A stretch of 64,000 bases of DNA from Pseudomonas trivialis (GTDB lineage: Bacteria; Pseudomonadota; Gammaproteobacteria; Pseudomonadales; Pseudomonadaceae): positions 124,001 to 188,000 of the forward strand of contig NZ_JYLK01000008.1 of the NCBI RefSeq assembly GCF_001439805.1, given 5' to 3'. How positions within the stretch are numbered: position 1 is the stretch's first letter; the number at the start of each line of letters is the position of its first letter. The position numbers and the translations under genes are program-made. Positions 56,199 to 64,000 of this stretch are shown piece by piece. The notes under the pieces are model-generated. The model was given only the letters and a program-made list of their open reading frames with translations, searched no databases and had not been told where the DNA came from.

Positions 56199-57164
56199 TT
56201 ACCGATTTTTGCGCCACACCACAGCGGGGATCAGGCGCACATAGAACAATTGGGCGACCAACTCGACCAGGGTCTGCAGGATCACCGCCGTCGCCGCCAA
56301 CCCGCGCACGTCTTCCGGCAGCGCCAGTGCCAACGGCAGCACCACCAGCGAGTTACGCGTGGCGGCACTGAAGGTCACCGCACGCGCCGCTGGCGCAGGC
56401 AACGCGAACAATCGCGCGGCCAGCATCCCCAGCAAGGGCGCCAGCAACACGAAACCCAGGTAAACCGGTATCACCGGCTGCAGCAGGTTGAGATCGCGCA
56501 CCACCGATGTGATCTGCGAACCGATCACCACAAACAGCACCAGCGCCATCGCCGGCACCGGCAACCAGGCCCAGGCGCTGTTCCACGCATTGATGACAGC
56601 AGAGCCTCGCGCCAGGGCCTTCGTCAGTACCGCCAGCAGCATCGGCACCACAATCAACCACACAAACGCCGCGAAAAATGGCCCGACCTCAACCACCACC
56701 TCGGACTGCGTGCCCAACATCAACCCCAGGTACACCGGCAACAGCGCCAACTGCAACAGCAACAACACCGGCGTCGCCGCCAGCATCAAACGCGAATCGC
56801 CCTTGCCGATATGGGTGAACACCACCACGTAATCGATGCACGGCGTCAGCAACACCAGCAACGCGCCCACCAGGAGTGCCGGGCGCTCCACGAGGCCACG
56901 GGTCAGTGCCCAGACCAGCAACGGCACAAGAATGAAATTGGCCAGCAGCAGCGCCGCCATAAAGCGTTTGCTGCCCACCCCCTGACGCAGGTCCAGAAAC
57001 GGGATTTGCAAGAACATCGCGTACATCAGCACGGCGATAGCGGGCGTGACCAGAGCAACGAGGCCATGCCCCAGCGAAGGCGCGAACAGGCCCAGCGTGG
57101 CGGCGAGAAGGACCGCAACGAGGTAGAGGGGGATCTGGTTGTGTTCGAGGGTTTCGCGGGTCAT
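56199..57164 (-). CDS. BASS/ACR3-superfamily transporter (arsenic resistance / bile-acid:sodium symporter-like)
   Basis: A 321-residue protein with about 10 hydrophobic segments. The conserved LTPCIDYVVVFTHIGKGDSRLMLAATPVLLLLQ segment (about residues 104-136) contains the Cys found in ACR3-type arsenite carriers, and SAATRNSLVVLPLALALP matches the second crossover motif. Substrate unproven. The ATG at 57164 is preceded by AGAG; the longer frame adds a poor N-terminus. No ars genes are nearby. Confidence 0.78.
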   Translation of the reverse strand: MTRETLEHNQIPLYLVAVLLAATLGLFAPSLGHGLVALVTPAIAVLMYAMFLQIPFLDLRQGVGSKRFMAALLLANFILVPLLVWALTRGLVERPALLVGALLVLLTPCIDYVVVFTHIGKGDSRLMLAATPVLLLLQLALLPVYLGLMLGTQSEVVVEVGPFFAAFVWLIVVPMLLAVLTKALARGSAVINAWNSAWAWLPVPAMALVLFVVIGSQITSVVRDLNLLQPVIPVYLGFVLLAPLLGMLAARLFALPAPAARAVTFSAATRNSLVVLPLALALPEDVRGLAATAVILQTLVELVAQLFYVRLIPAVVWRKNR

Positions 57165-57318
57165 TGAAGAAGCTCTAGGCCGATGCAAAGACGCGAGCGT
57201 AGTAGCAGCACAAACAAGGAGCAATAGCTGCACCGCGAATCGCCCCTTCCACACAACCCCTTGGGATTTGCCCCAACCTGCGCTTCAATACCCCCCCAAA
57301 TCCAAGGAAGCCGACCCC

Positions 57319-57732
57319 ATGGCCTCGCCGAACAAGCAGCAGAAACGTGCCCATCGGGCCAAGGCCAAAGCCAAGCAAAACCGCACCCAGCGCGCCGTGA
57401 CGGCCAAGCCGGATGCGTTTGCCGGTGACGACGACCGTATCGACCTTGAGTCGGTGGATTTGACCGAATTGTTCCTGGAGATGCGCGTTGCCGGCGAAGT
57501 CAGCCAACAAGCAATGTGTGCAGCGTTCCTGGCGCACCCGTTGCTGGCGCTGGTGCTGGAGCAGGAAGGCGAAGAAGAAGCCACCGACTTTATCCTGGCC
57601 GCGCTGATCGAGTATCGGCAATGGACCACGGACAGTGATGACGAAGCGGCGGCGTTGGCGTGGATTGAGTCTGCAGAGTTCCAGGCCGATTACGTGGCAG
57701 CGTCACAGTCGCTGGTGAATTCCCAGGACTGA
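57319..57732 (+). CDS. Conserved unknown protein with basic N-terminus
   Basis: A 137-residue protein I do not recognise beyond being Pseudomonas-like. The first 30 residues are very basic (KQQKRAHRAKAKAKQNRTQR), followed by an acidic, helix-rich region (DLTELFLEMRVAGEVSQQAMCAAFLAHPLLALVLEQEGEEEATDFILAALIEYR). The tail could bind nucleic acid, but this is a guess. AAGGAAG lies 8 bases before the ATG, which decides the start; the 60 upstream in-frame codons are not needed. Confidence 0.75.
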   Translation: MASPNKQQKRAHRAKAKAKQNRTQRAVTAKPDAFAGDDDRIDLESVDLTELFLEMRVAGEVSQQAMCAAFLAHPLLALVLEQEGEEEATDFILAALIEYRQWTTDSDDEAAALAWIESAEFQADYVAASQSLVNSQD

Positions 57733-57743
57733 CGCAAAACAAA

Positions 57744-57770
57744 TGTGGGAGGGGGCTTGCCCCCTCCCAC
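57744..57770. repeat. Single REP palindrome
   Basis: GTGGGAGGGGGCTTGCCCCCTCCCAC hairpin between two convergent genes. Confidence 0.88.
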
Positions 57771-57794
57771 ACCTGAACGACATCCACTCAACCA

Positions 57795-59186
57795 TCAGTT
57801 AAGCACTGCAGCACCCGCCCGCTGAGCCTTGCGCCGTCTCGCAACGACCAGCCCCGCCGTCACCACCAGCAAGCTCAGCACTCCAGTCGCGATGATCTCG
57901 ACCCGGTGCGCTTCCTGGAACAGCATGATGGTCAAGGTACCCACGATAAACACCATCACCGCATAGGTGAGGCCAGGGAACAGCCACATCTTGAATTCGA
58001 GCTTCTCACCCGCCGCCACACGCTTCTGACGCATGCGCAGTTGCGACACCGCGATCACCAGGTACACCAGCAACGCAATGGCGCCGGAGCTGGCCAGCAG
58101 GAACTCAAACACCGCCGCCGGTGCCACGTAGTTGGCGAACACCGCCAGGAACGCAGCCCCCGTCGACAGCAACACGGCCCAATAAGGCGTGCCGCTCTTG
58201 TTGGTGCGCTTGGCCACAGCCGGAGCATCACCGCGACGGCCCAGGGAGAACAGCATGCGCGACGCGGTGTACAGCGCCGAATTCAGGCAACTGGTCACCG
58301 CCACCAGCACCACCAGGTCGACGATCAGCTTGGCATTCGGGATGCCCATGCGTTCCAGCACGGTCTGGTAGGAACCTACCGCCGCCAGGGTCGGATCGTT
58401 CCACGGCACCAGGGACACCACGATGAAAATCGACAGCAGGTAGAACAAACCGATCCGCCAGATCACCGAGTTGGTGGCCTTGGTGATCTGCTGGCCGGGG
58501 TTCTTCGATTCAGCCGCCGCAATGGTGACGATCTCGGTGCCCATGAACGAGAACATGGTGGTGAGGATGGCCGCCAGCACCGCGCCCATGCCGTTGGGCA
58601 TGAAACCCTGGGTGTCGAACAGGTGCGACACACCGCTGACCTGGCTGGTGGGCAACACGCCGAAAATCGCCGCCAGGCCGAGGATGACGAAGGCCACGAT
58701 CGCCACAACCTTGATCAACGCAAACCAGAACTCGAACTCGCCGTAGTTCTTCACACTGAACAGGTTGGTCGCCGTCAGCAGCAAGGTAATGATCAGGGTG
58801 AAGGCCCAGATGGCCACGTCGGGGAACCACGCATGCAGGATGGTCGCCGCCGCGTTGGCCTCCAGCGGAATCACCAGCACCCAGAACCACCAGTACAACC
58901 AGCCGATGGTAAAGCCGGCCCAGTGCCCGATCGCGCGGTCGGCGTAGGTGGAGAACGAACCGGTGTCCGGCGACGCCACGGCCATTTCGGCGAGCATGCG
59001 CATCACCAATACCACCAGCGTGCCTGCGGCGGCATACGCCAGCAGTACGGCAGGGCCAGCGGCAGCAATCGCGTGGCCGGAGCCGACAAACAACCCGGCA
59101 CCGATGACACCGGCAATTGACAGCATGGTGACGTGACGCGGTTTGAGCCCCTGTTCGAGGTCATTGGAGCTTTGCGTACTACTCAT
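57795..59186 (-). CDS. APC-family amino-acid permease, GabP-like
   Basis: A 463-residue proton-coupled permease with 12 hydrophobic segments. The N-terminal GLKPRHVTMLSIAGVIGAGLFVGSG and the loop SFMGTEIVTIAAAESKNPGQQITKATNSV are signatures of the amino-acid transporter group that includes GABA permease. Substrate is not certain; GABA or another small amino acid is the best guess. ATG at 59186 is preceded by AAGG 8 bases away. Confidence 0.85.
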   Translation of the reverse strand: MSSTQSSNDLEQGLKPRHVTMLSIAGVIGAGLFVGSGHAIAAAGPAVLLAYAAAGTLVVLVMRMLAEMAVASPDTGSFSTYADRAIGHWAGFTIGWLYWWFWVLVIPLEANAAATILHAWFPDVAIWAFTLIITLLLTATNLFSVKNYGEFEFWFALIKVVAIVAFVILGLAAIFGVLPTSQVSGVSHLFDTQGFMPNGMGAVLAAILTTMFSFMGTEIVTIAAAESKNPGQQITKATNSVIWRIGLFYLLSIFIVVSLVPWNDPTLAAVGSYQTVLERMGIPNAKLIVDLVVLVAVTSCLNSALYTASRMLFSLGRRGDAPAVAKRTNKSGTPYWAVLLSTGAAFLAVFANYVAPAAVFEFLLASSGAIALLVYLVIAVSQLRMRQKRVAAGEKLEFKMWLFPGLTYAVMVFIVGTLTIMLFQEAHRVEIIATGVLSLLVVTAGLVVARRRKAQRAGAAVLN

Positions 59187-59192
59187 TGACAC

Positions 59193-59741
59193 ACCTTTGC
59201 GAGGAATTGCGAAAACGGTCCGCCCGGCCTGGATGCTTTCTCGTGAAAAGAAACCAACAGGGGCGTTCTTTATTTTTTACGCAAGATTTGCGCCAAAATG
59301 TTACGAATCCACAGCCGACGCGGCCTGTAGGACGCTTCCGCATAAATCGCAAGTCATTGAGAACAATGGCATTTCGCTATAGCGTTACCGTGCACCCCAT
59401 ATTCAAGACGTTTGAGCGCACCAAAAACACACACAAAAAGTGCGTGACGCCCTATTAAAGGGCTGATATGCACCGTTTGCCGGTTTTACCCTTCCAACAC
59501 TTGGCCAAAGCTGGCACCATCGCGCCCTTTTTTACGCAAAGCCTGCGCATATTCCGGGGCAAACGGTTGTTCGGTTGTTGATGGCGCGACACGCCGCTGT
59601 GCCGATGCGACACCCTGCCGCAGACCACCGTTTAACCGCCCGCCGCGCTGTTGGCTGTCATCCAGACGCTATGCTAGCTTGGCGCCTCGCCAGGACGGCG
59701 GTTCGCAGCGCCGAATGCACTGAACACAATGAGGACCCCAC
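59193..59741. other. Gene-free stretch before the amino-acid ABC operon
   Basis: 549 bases, the longest gap in the window, AT-rich in parts (59240-59460). Short in-frame ORFs have no ribosome site or recognisable family. Several GCACC-type half-sites (near 59393, 59418, 59470) recall NtrC half-sites, but no GG-N10-GC sigma-54 box was found. Confidence 0.6.
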
Positions 59742-60515
59742 ATGGCCGAGGCCACGCCCGCGCTTGAAATCCGCAACCTGCATAAACGCTATGGCGAGCT
59801 GGAGGTGCTCAAGGGTATCTCGCTGACCGCCCGCGACGGCGACGTGATCTCGATCCTGGGTTCTTCCGGTTCCGGCAAATCCACGCTTCTGCGCTGCATC
59901 AACCTGCTGGAGAACCCGCACCAGGGTGAGATCCTGGTGGCTGGCGAAGAGCTCAAGCTCAAGGCCGCAAAAAACGGCGAACTGCAGGCCGCCGACGGCA
60001 AGCAGATCAACCGCCTGCGCAGCGAAATCGGTTTTGTGTTTCAAAACTTTAACCTGTGGCCGCACATGAGCATCCTCGACAACATCATCGAGGCACCGCG
60101 CCGCGTGCTCGGCCAAAGCAAGGCAGAGGCGATCGAAGTGGCCGAAGCCCTGTTGGCCAAGGTTGGCATCGCCGACAAGCGTCACGCCTACCCTGCGCAA
60201 TTGTCCGGCGGTCAGCAGCAACGCGCGGCCATCGCGCGCACGCTGGCGATGCAGCCAAAAGTCATTCTGTTTGACGAGCCCACTTCCGCGCTTGACCCGG
60301 AAATGGTCCAGGAAGTACTTAATGTGATCCGCGCACTGGCCGAAGAAGGTCGCACCATGCTGCTGGTCACCCATGAAATGGGGTTTGCCCGTCAGGTGTC
60401 CAGCGAAGTGGTGTTTCTGCACCAGGGCCTGGTCGAAGAGCAAGGATCGCCACAGCAGGTGTTTGAAAACCCGCTTTCGGCGCGCTGCAAACAATTCATG
60501 TCCAGCAACCGCTAA
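59742..60515 (+). CDS. Polar amino-acid ABC transporter ATP-binding protein, HisP-like
   Basis: A 257-residue ATPase: Walker A GSSGSGKST, Q-loop FQNFNLW, signature LSGGQQQRAA, Walker B VILFDEPTSALD, H-loop LVTHEMGFA. It includes the HisP-type insertion (KAAKNGELQAADGKQINRLR) after beta-strand 1. First gene of an operon with a binding protein and two permeases. The ligand is probably a basic or polar amino acid, but the sequence does not say which. GAGGA precedes the start. Confidence 0.93.
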   Translation: MAEATPALEIRNLHKRYGELEVLKGISLTARDGDVISILGSSGSGKSTLLRCINLLENPHQGEILVAGEELKLKAAKNGELQAADGKQINRLRSEIGFVFQNFNLWPHMSILDNIIEAPRRVLGQSKAEAIEVAEALLAKVGIADKRHAYPAQLSGGQQQRAAIARTLAMQPKVILFDEPTSALDPEMVQEVLNVIRALAEEGRTMLLVTHEMGFARQVSSEVVFLHQGLVEEQGSPQQVFENPLSARCKQFMSSNR

Positions 60516-60528
60516 CGGAGCAACCTGC

Positions 60529-61281
60529 ATGCAGAACTATAAAAAATTCCTTCTGGCCGCGGCCGTCTCGATGGCGTTCAGCGCCACGGCCATGGCGGAA
60601 ACCTTGAAAATGGGGATCGAAGCGGCCTACCCGCCGTTCAACAATAAAGACGCCAGCGGCAACGTGGTGGGCTTTGACAAGGACATCGGCGACGCCCTGT
60701 GCGCCAAGATGAAAGTCGAGAAGTGCGAAGTGTACGTGTCCGACTGGGACGGCATCATCCCGGCCCTGAACGCCAAGAAATTCGACTTCCTGGTGTCTTC
60801 GCTGTCGATCACCGATGAGCGCAAGCAGGCCGTCGACTTCACCGACCCGTACTACTCCAACAAACTGCAGTTCATCGCCCCCAAAGCCACCACCGACTTC
60901 AAGCCCGATGCCGACTACCTCAAGGGCAAGATCATCGGTGCACAGCGCGCGACGCTGGCCGGCACCTACCTTGAAGACAAACTGCCAGACACCGAAGCCA
61001 AGCTGTACGACACCCAGGAAAACGCCTACCTCGACCTGACGTCCGGTCGCCTGGACGGCATTCTTGCCGACAAGTACGTGCAATACGAATGGCTCAAGAG
61101 CAAAGACGGTTCGGCCTATGAGTTCAAGGGCGATCCGGTGGTGGAAAGCGACAAGATCGGTATCGCCGTACGCAAGGGCGACCCGCTGCGCGAGCGCCTG
61201 AACAAAGCCCTGGCAGAGATCAAGGCTGACGGCACCTACAAGAAAATCAACGACAAGTACTTCCCGTTCAGCATCGAATGA
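60529..61281 (+). CDS. Amino-acid-binding periplasmic protein (LAO/HisJ type)
   Basis: A 250-residue exported protein (signal ends near ATAMAE) of SBP family 3. The mature N-terminus LKMGIEAAYPPFNNKDASGNVVGFDKDIGDALC and the DGIIPALNAKKFDFLVSSLSITDERK segment are typical of lysine/arginine/ornithine and histidine-binding proteins, including the early Cys pair (LCAKMKVEKC). Second gene of the operon, 13 bases after the ATPase gene. Confidence 0.94.
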   Translation: MQNYKKFLLAAAVSMAFSATAMAETLKMGIEAAYPPFNNKDASGNVVGFDKDIGDALCAKMKVEKCEVYVSDWDGIIPALNAKKFDFLVSSLSITDERKQAVDFTDPYYSNKLQFIAPKATTDFKPDADYLKGKIIGAQRATLAGTYLEDKLPDTEAKLYDTQENAYLDLTSGRLDGILADKYVQYEWLKSKDGSAYEFKGDPVVESDKIGIAVRKGDPLRERLNKALAEIKADGTYKKINDKYFPFSIE

Positions 61282-61354
61282 CCTGAACGGCCTGCCCGGC
61301 GCGCTTACGTGAGCGCGCCGGCTTTTGCCTTGCCTGCCACGATATGAAAACACC

Positions 61355-62050
61355 ATGAATTTCGATCTCTACGGATTCGGCCCCGCGCTTGCCGCCGGTG
61401 CGCTGATGACCGTCAAACTGGCGCTCACTGCCCTGTGCCTGGGGCTGCTGCTGGGCCTTGCCGGCGCCCTGGGCAAGACATCCCCCTACAAGCTGTTGCA
61501 ATGGCTGGGCGGTACTTACTCGACCCTCGTGCGCGGCATTCCCGAACTGCTGTGGGTGCTGCTGATTTATTTTGGCACCGTCAACTTGATGCGCAGCCTG
61601 GGCGAGACCTTGGGTATCCCCGACCTGTCACTCAGCGCGTTCGCCGCCGGTGTCATCGCCCTGGGCCTGTGCTTTGGCGCCTACGCCACGGAAGTGTTCC
61701 GTGGCGCGATACTCGCCATTCCCAAGGGCCACCGCGAAGCCGGTGTGGCGTTGGGGCTGTCCAGGTATCGGATTTTTACCCGATTGATCATGCCGCAGAT
61801 GTGGCGCATCGCCCTGCCGGGCCTGGGCAACCTGTTCATGATCCTGATGAAGGACACCGCGCTGGTGTCGGTGATCGGCCTTGAAGAAATCATGCGCCAC
61901 GCGCAGATCGGCGTGACCGTCACCAAGCAACCGTTCACTTTCTTCATGGTCGCGGCGTTCATGTACCTGGGCCTCACGGTGCTGGCCATGACCGGCATGT
62001 ACTTCCTCGAGAAACGCGCCGCCCGCGGCTTTGCAAGGAGCACCCAATGA
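61355..62050 (+). CDS. Amino-acid ABC transporter permease, HisQ-like
   Basis: A 231-residue inner-membrane protein with five hydrophobic segments and the EAA-like coupling loop GHREAGVALGLSRYRIFTRLIMPQMWRIALPGLGN. The ATG at 61355 is used rather than one 10 codons earlier. Overlaps the next permease by 4 bases (ATGA). Confidence 0.93.
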   Translation: MNFDLYGFGPALAAGALMTVKLALTALCLGLLLGLAGALGKTSPYKLLQWLGGTYSTLVRGIPELLWVLLIYFGTVNLMRSLGETLGIPDLSLSAFAAGVIALGLCFGAYATEVFRGAILAIPKGHREAGVALGLSRYRIFTRLIMPQMWRIALPGLGNLFMILMKDTALVSVIGLEEIMRHAQIGVTVTKQPFTFFMVAAFMYLGLTVLAMTGMYFLEKRAARGFARSTQ

Positions 62051-62778
62051 GCGGCGACTACAGCTGGCTGGCGCACTTCGACCTGGGCCTGAACTGGGCC
62101 GTCATCATCAAGTGGCTGCCCAAACTGGCACAGGGCGCCACCCTGACCCTGGAGCTGGTGGCCATTGCGGTCATCGCCGGCCTGCTGCTGGCGATCCCGC
62201 TCGGTATCGCCCGCTCATCGCGCCTGTGGTACGTGCGCGCCCTGCCCTACGGCTACATCTTTTTCTTCCGTGGCACGCCGCTGCTGGTGCAGTTGTTTCT
62301 GGTGTACTACGGCCTGGCGCAGTTCGATTCGGTGCGCCACAGTTTCATGTGGCCGTACCTGCGCGATCCGTTCTGGTGTGCCACCGCCACCATGACCCTG
62401 CACACCGCCGCGTATATCGCCGAGATCCTGCGCGGCGCGATCCAGGCGATCCCGCCCGGCGAGATCGAAGCAGCGCGTGCCCTGGGCATGTCCAGGCCGA
62501 AGACGCTGTTCTACATCATCCTGCCGCGCGCCTCGCGCATCGGCCTGCCGGCGTACAGCAACGAGGTGATCCTAATGCTCAAGGCCAGCGCCCTGGCCAG
62601 CACGGTGACCCTGCTGGAACTGACCGGCATGGCCCGTACCATCATCGCGCGCACCTATTTGCCGGTGGAGATCTTCTTCGCTGCCGGGCTGTTCTACCTG
62701 CTGATGGCCTACATCCTGGTACGCGGCTTCAAACTGCTGGAACGCTGGCTACGCGTCGATGCCTGCCAGGGACGTTGA
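62047..62778 (+). CDS. Amino-acid ABC transporter permease, HisM-like
   Basis: A 243-residue partner permease with the coupling loop GEIEAARALGMSRPKTLFYIILPRASRIGLPAYSN and a FFFRGTPLLVQLFLVYYG segment typical of the HisM group. Forms the heterodimer with the preceding HisQ-like subunit. Its last 20 bases are shared with the following methyltransferase reading frame. Confidence 0.93.
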   Translation: MSGDYSWLAHFDLGLNWAVIIKWLPKLAQGATLTLELVAIAVIAGLLLAIPLGIARSSRLWYVRALPYGYIFFFRGTPLLVQLFLVYYGLAQFDSVRHSFMWPYLRDPFWCATATMTLHTAAYIAEILRGAIQAIPPGEIEAARALGMSRPKTLFYIILPRASRIGLPAYSNEVILMLKASALASTVTLLELTGMARTIIARTYLPVEIFFAAGLFYLLMAYILVRGFKLLERWLRVDACQGR

Positions 62779-63946
62779 GGCGCGCTTCCACGCGCTGGAT
62801 GCGTTCCTGATCGAGCACCAGGGGCTGTGGCGACCACGGCCCTTTGTTCATCCCCATTTGCCTTGGGAAACCGAGCACCCGCAACTCGCCGCCTGGTTGC
62901 GCCAACGCACCCTGGGCGAGGCGCAAGACAGCCACAACCAACCCCACGATTTGCCCGCACCGGCGCCGTTTCCACAGCTCGCGCGACACGCATTGCAACT
63001 GAGCGCTGTGGATAAATTACCGACCCACGCCCTGGCACCTGCCCGCGCTCGTTTGAACGTCGACGTACCGGGCCGCAAATGGCAGCAGATCGAGGCCTTC
63101 GGCGCAGCCCTGCACTTTGCCGACACGCCCCGGCATTGGCTGGACTGGTGCGCGGGCAAAGGCCACCTCGGCCGCCGCCTGCTGCACACCGGGCAAACGC
63201 TGACGTGCCTCGAACACGACCCGGCCCTGGTCACCGCCGGGCAAGCCTTGAGCGATCACCACCGGCTGCCCGCCACCCATCGTCTGCAGGACGTGATGGC
63301 AGACGTGGCAATCGGCCCCGAGCACACGCCCGTCGCCCTGCACGCCTGCGGCGACCTGCATGTGCGTCTACTGCAAGTGGCCAGCGCCGCCGGCTGCAGG
63401 CAATTGGCGCTGTCGCCCTGCTGCTATAACCGCATCAATGCCGACCGCTATCAGCCACTCTCCAGCGCAGCTCGAGCCTCGGCACTGCGCCTTTCGGTGG
63501 ATGACCTCAGCTTGCCCCTCACCGAGACCGTGACCGCCGGCAAGCGCGTGCGTCAACAGCTCGACCGCTCCATGGCCTGGCGCCTGGGCTTCGACCCTCT
63601 GCAACGGCAACTGCGCGGCGTCGACGATTACCTCGCCACTCCCTCGTTGCCTGCCAGTTGGCTGGACAAACCCTATGCCGACTACTGCAAGGAGCTGGCA
63701 CGCCTCAAGGGATTATCCACAGGAGAACAACCGTGGGAGACGCTGGAGGCGCACGGCTGGCGTCGTCTGGCCGAGGTCAGAAATCTGGAGTTGCTGCGTG
63801 GGCTGTTCCGACGGCCACTGGAAGTATGGCTGGTGCTGGATCGCGCACTGTTTTTGCGGGAACAGGGCTACGCCGTTGAAGTGGGCACGTTCTGCGAACC
63901 CTCGTTAACCCCGCGTAACCTGATGCTGCTGGCCGAGCGCGATTAA
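62759..63946 (+). CDS. SAM-dependent methyltransferase (Methyltransf_32-like)
   Basis: A 395-residue protein. Motif I of a class I methyltransferase, WLDWCAGKGHLGRRLL, is at about residues 128-143, followed by CLEHDPALV (motif II acid), then VALHACGDLHVRLL and ALSPCCYNR, matching the GSTCD/Methyltransf_32 pattern. Target unknown. It overlaps the HisM-like gene by 20 bases in another frame, which suggests co-transcription with the transporter but not a shared function. Complete; ends 54 bases before the window edge. Confidence 0.82.
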   Translation: MPARDVEARFHALDAFLIEHQGLWRPRPFVHPHLPWETEHPQLAAWLRQRTLGEAQDSHNQPHDLPAPAPFPQLARHALQLSAVDKLPTHALAPARARLNVDVPGRKWQQIEAFGAALHFADTPRHWLDWCAGKGHLGRRLLHTGQTLTCLEHDPALVTAGQALSDHHRLPATHRLQDVMADVAIGPEHTPVALHACGDLHVRLLQVASAAGCRQLALSPCCYNRINADRYQPLSSAARASALRLSVDDLSLPLTETVTAGKRVRQQLDRSMAWRLGFDPLQRQLRGVDDYLATPSLPASWLDKPYADYCKELARLKGLSTGEQPWETLEAHGWRRLAEVRNLELLRGLFRRPLEVWLVLDRALFLREQGYAVEVGTFCEPSLTPRNLMLLAERD

Positions 63947-64000
63947 GGGGCAGCATTTATACGCGTGCCCTGTGGATAACTCTGTTGATGAAATCTTTAC

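Noticed and set aside
59143..59458. Short rightward frames (79 and 90 residues) in the long gap before the amino-acid ABC operon
   Set aside because: Mutually overlapping, start inside the permease gene on the other strand, and no ribosome sites.

Overview
The window is chromosomal DNA of a fluorescent pseudomonad, most likely the Pseudomonas fluorescens group. The evidence is high-GC coding sequence on both strands, gene order that matches what I remember of the P. aeruginosa region from opgH through hut, glnA-ntrBC and his to mutY, and at least 13 REP/REPIN-type palindromes (GTGGGAGGGGGCTTGC family) between genes. It holds 57 protein genes (one cut by the window edge) and one tRNA. I see no rRNA, CRISPR array, insertion sequence, prophage or plasmid feature.

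Layout. 1-4.9 kb: osmoregulated periplasmic glucan synthesis (opgG, opgH cut at the left edge), then dtd and a proline iminopeptidase. 5-19.4 kb: a complete histidine-utilisation (hut) locus. One arm (hutC-hutD, hutU, a urocanate-type NCS1 permease, the ABC importer hutXWV, two ammonia-lyase genes, hutI, hutG) reads leftward and hutF reads rightward. HutC operators lie at the hutU promoter and between hutC and hutF. 19.5-24.8 kb: Blc lipocalin, a small lipoprotein, fbp, glgP and a YkgJ-type protein. 25-33.7 kb: typA, thiI, then the nitrogen-control block glnA - secreted chorismate mutase - ntrB - ntrC, with a sigma-54 promoter before glnA. 34-41.6 kb: trmL, the yibN-grxC-secB operon, and the divergent gpmI-envC-ctpA-yibQ series. 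41.7-49 kb: a trypsin-fold protein that seems to have lost its catalytic serine, a periplasmic solute-binding protein, the hisB-hisH-DUF2164-hisA-hisF cluster and an oxalate/formate-type MFS transporter. 49.3-53 kb: asmA-mutY-yggX and tRNA-Phe. 53.3-59.2 kb: a more accessory stretch with a Fic protein, a GT39-like membrane glycosyltransferase, a BASS/ACR3-type transporter, an unknown protein and an amino-acid permease. 59.7-64 kb: a polar amino-acid ABC importer operon ending in a methyltransferase.

The genes join up around nitrogen and amino acids. HutX/W/V and the permease bring in substrate, and HutH, HutU, HutI and then HutF plus HutG convert histidine to glutamate via formylglutamate. 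GlnA and NtrBC set nitrogen status, and the hutU promoter itself looks like a sigma-54 promoter whose start site is covered by the HutC operator. The most unusual item is the second ammonia-lyase gene of the hut operon. It keeps most lyase active-site residues but has an exact three-residue deletion of the Ala-Ser-Gly triad that normally forms the MIO electrophile.
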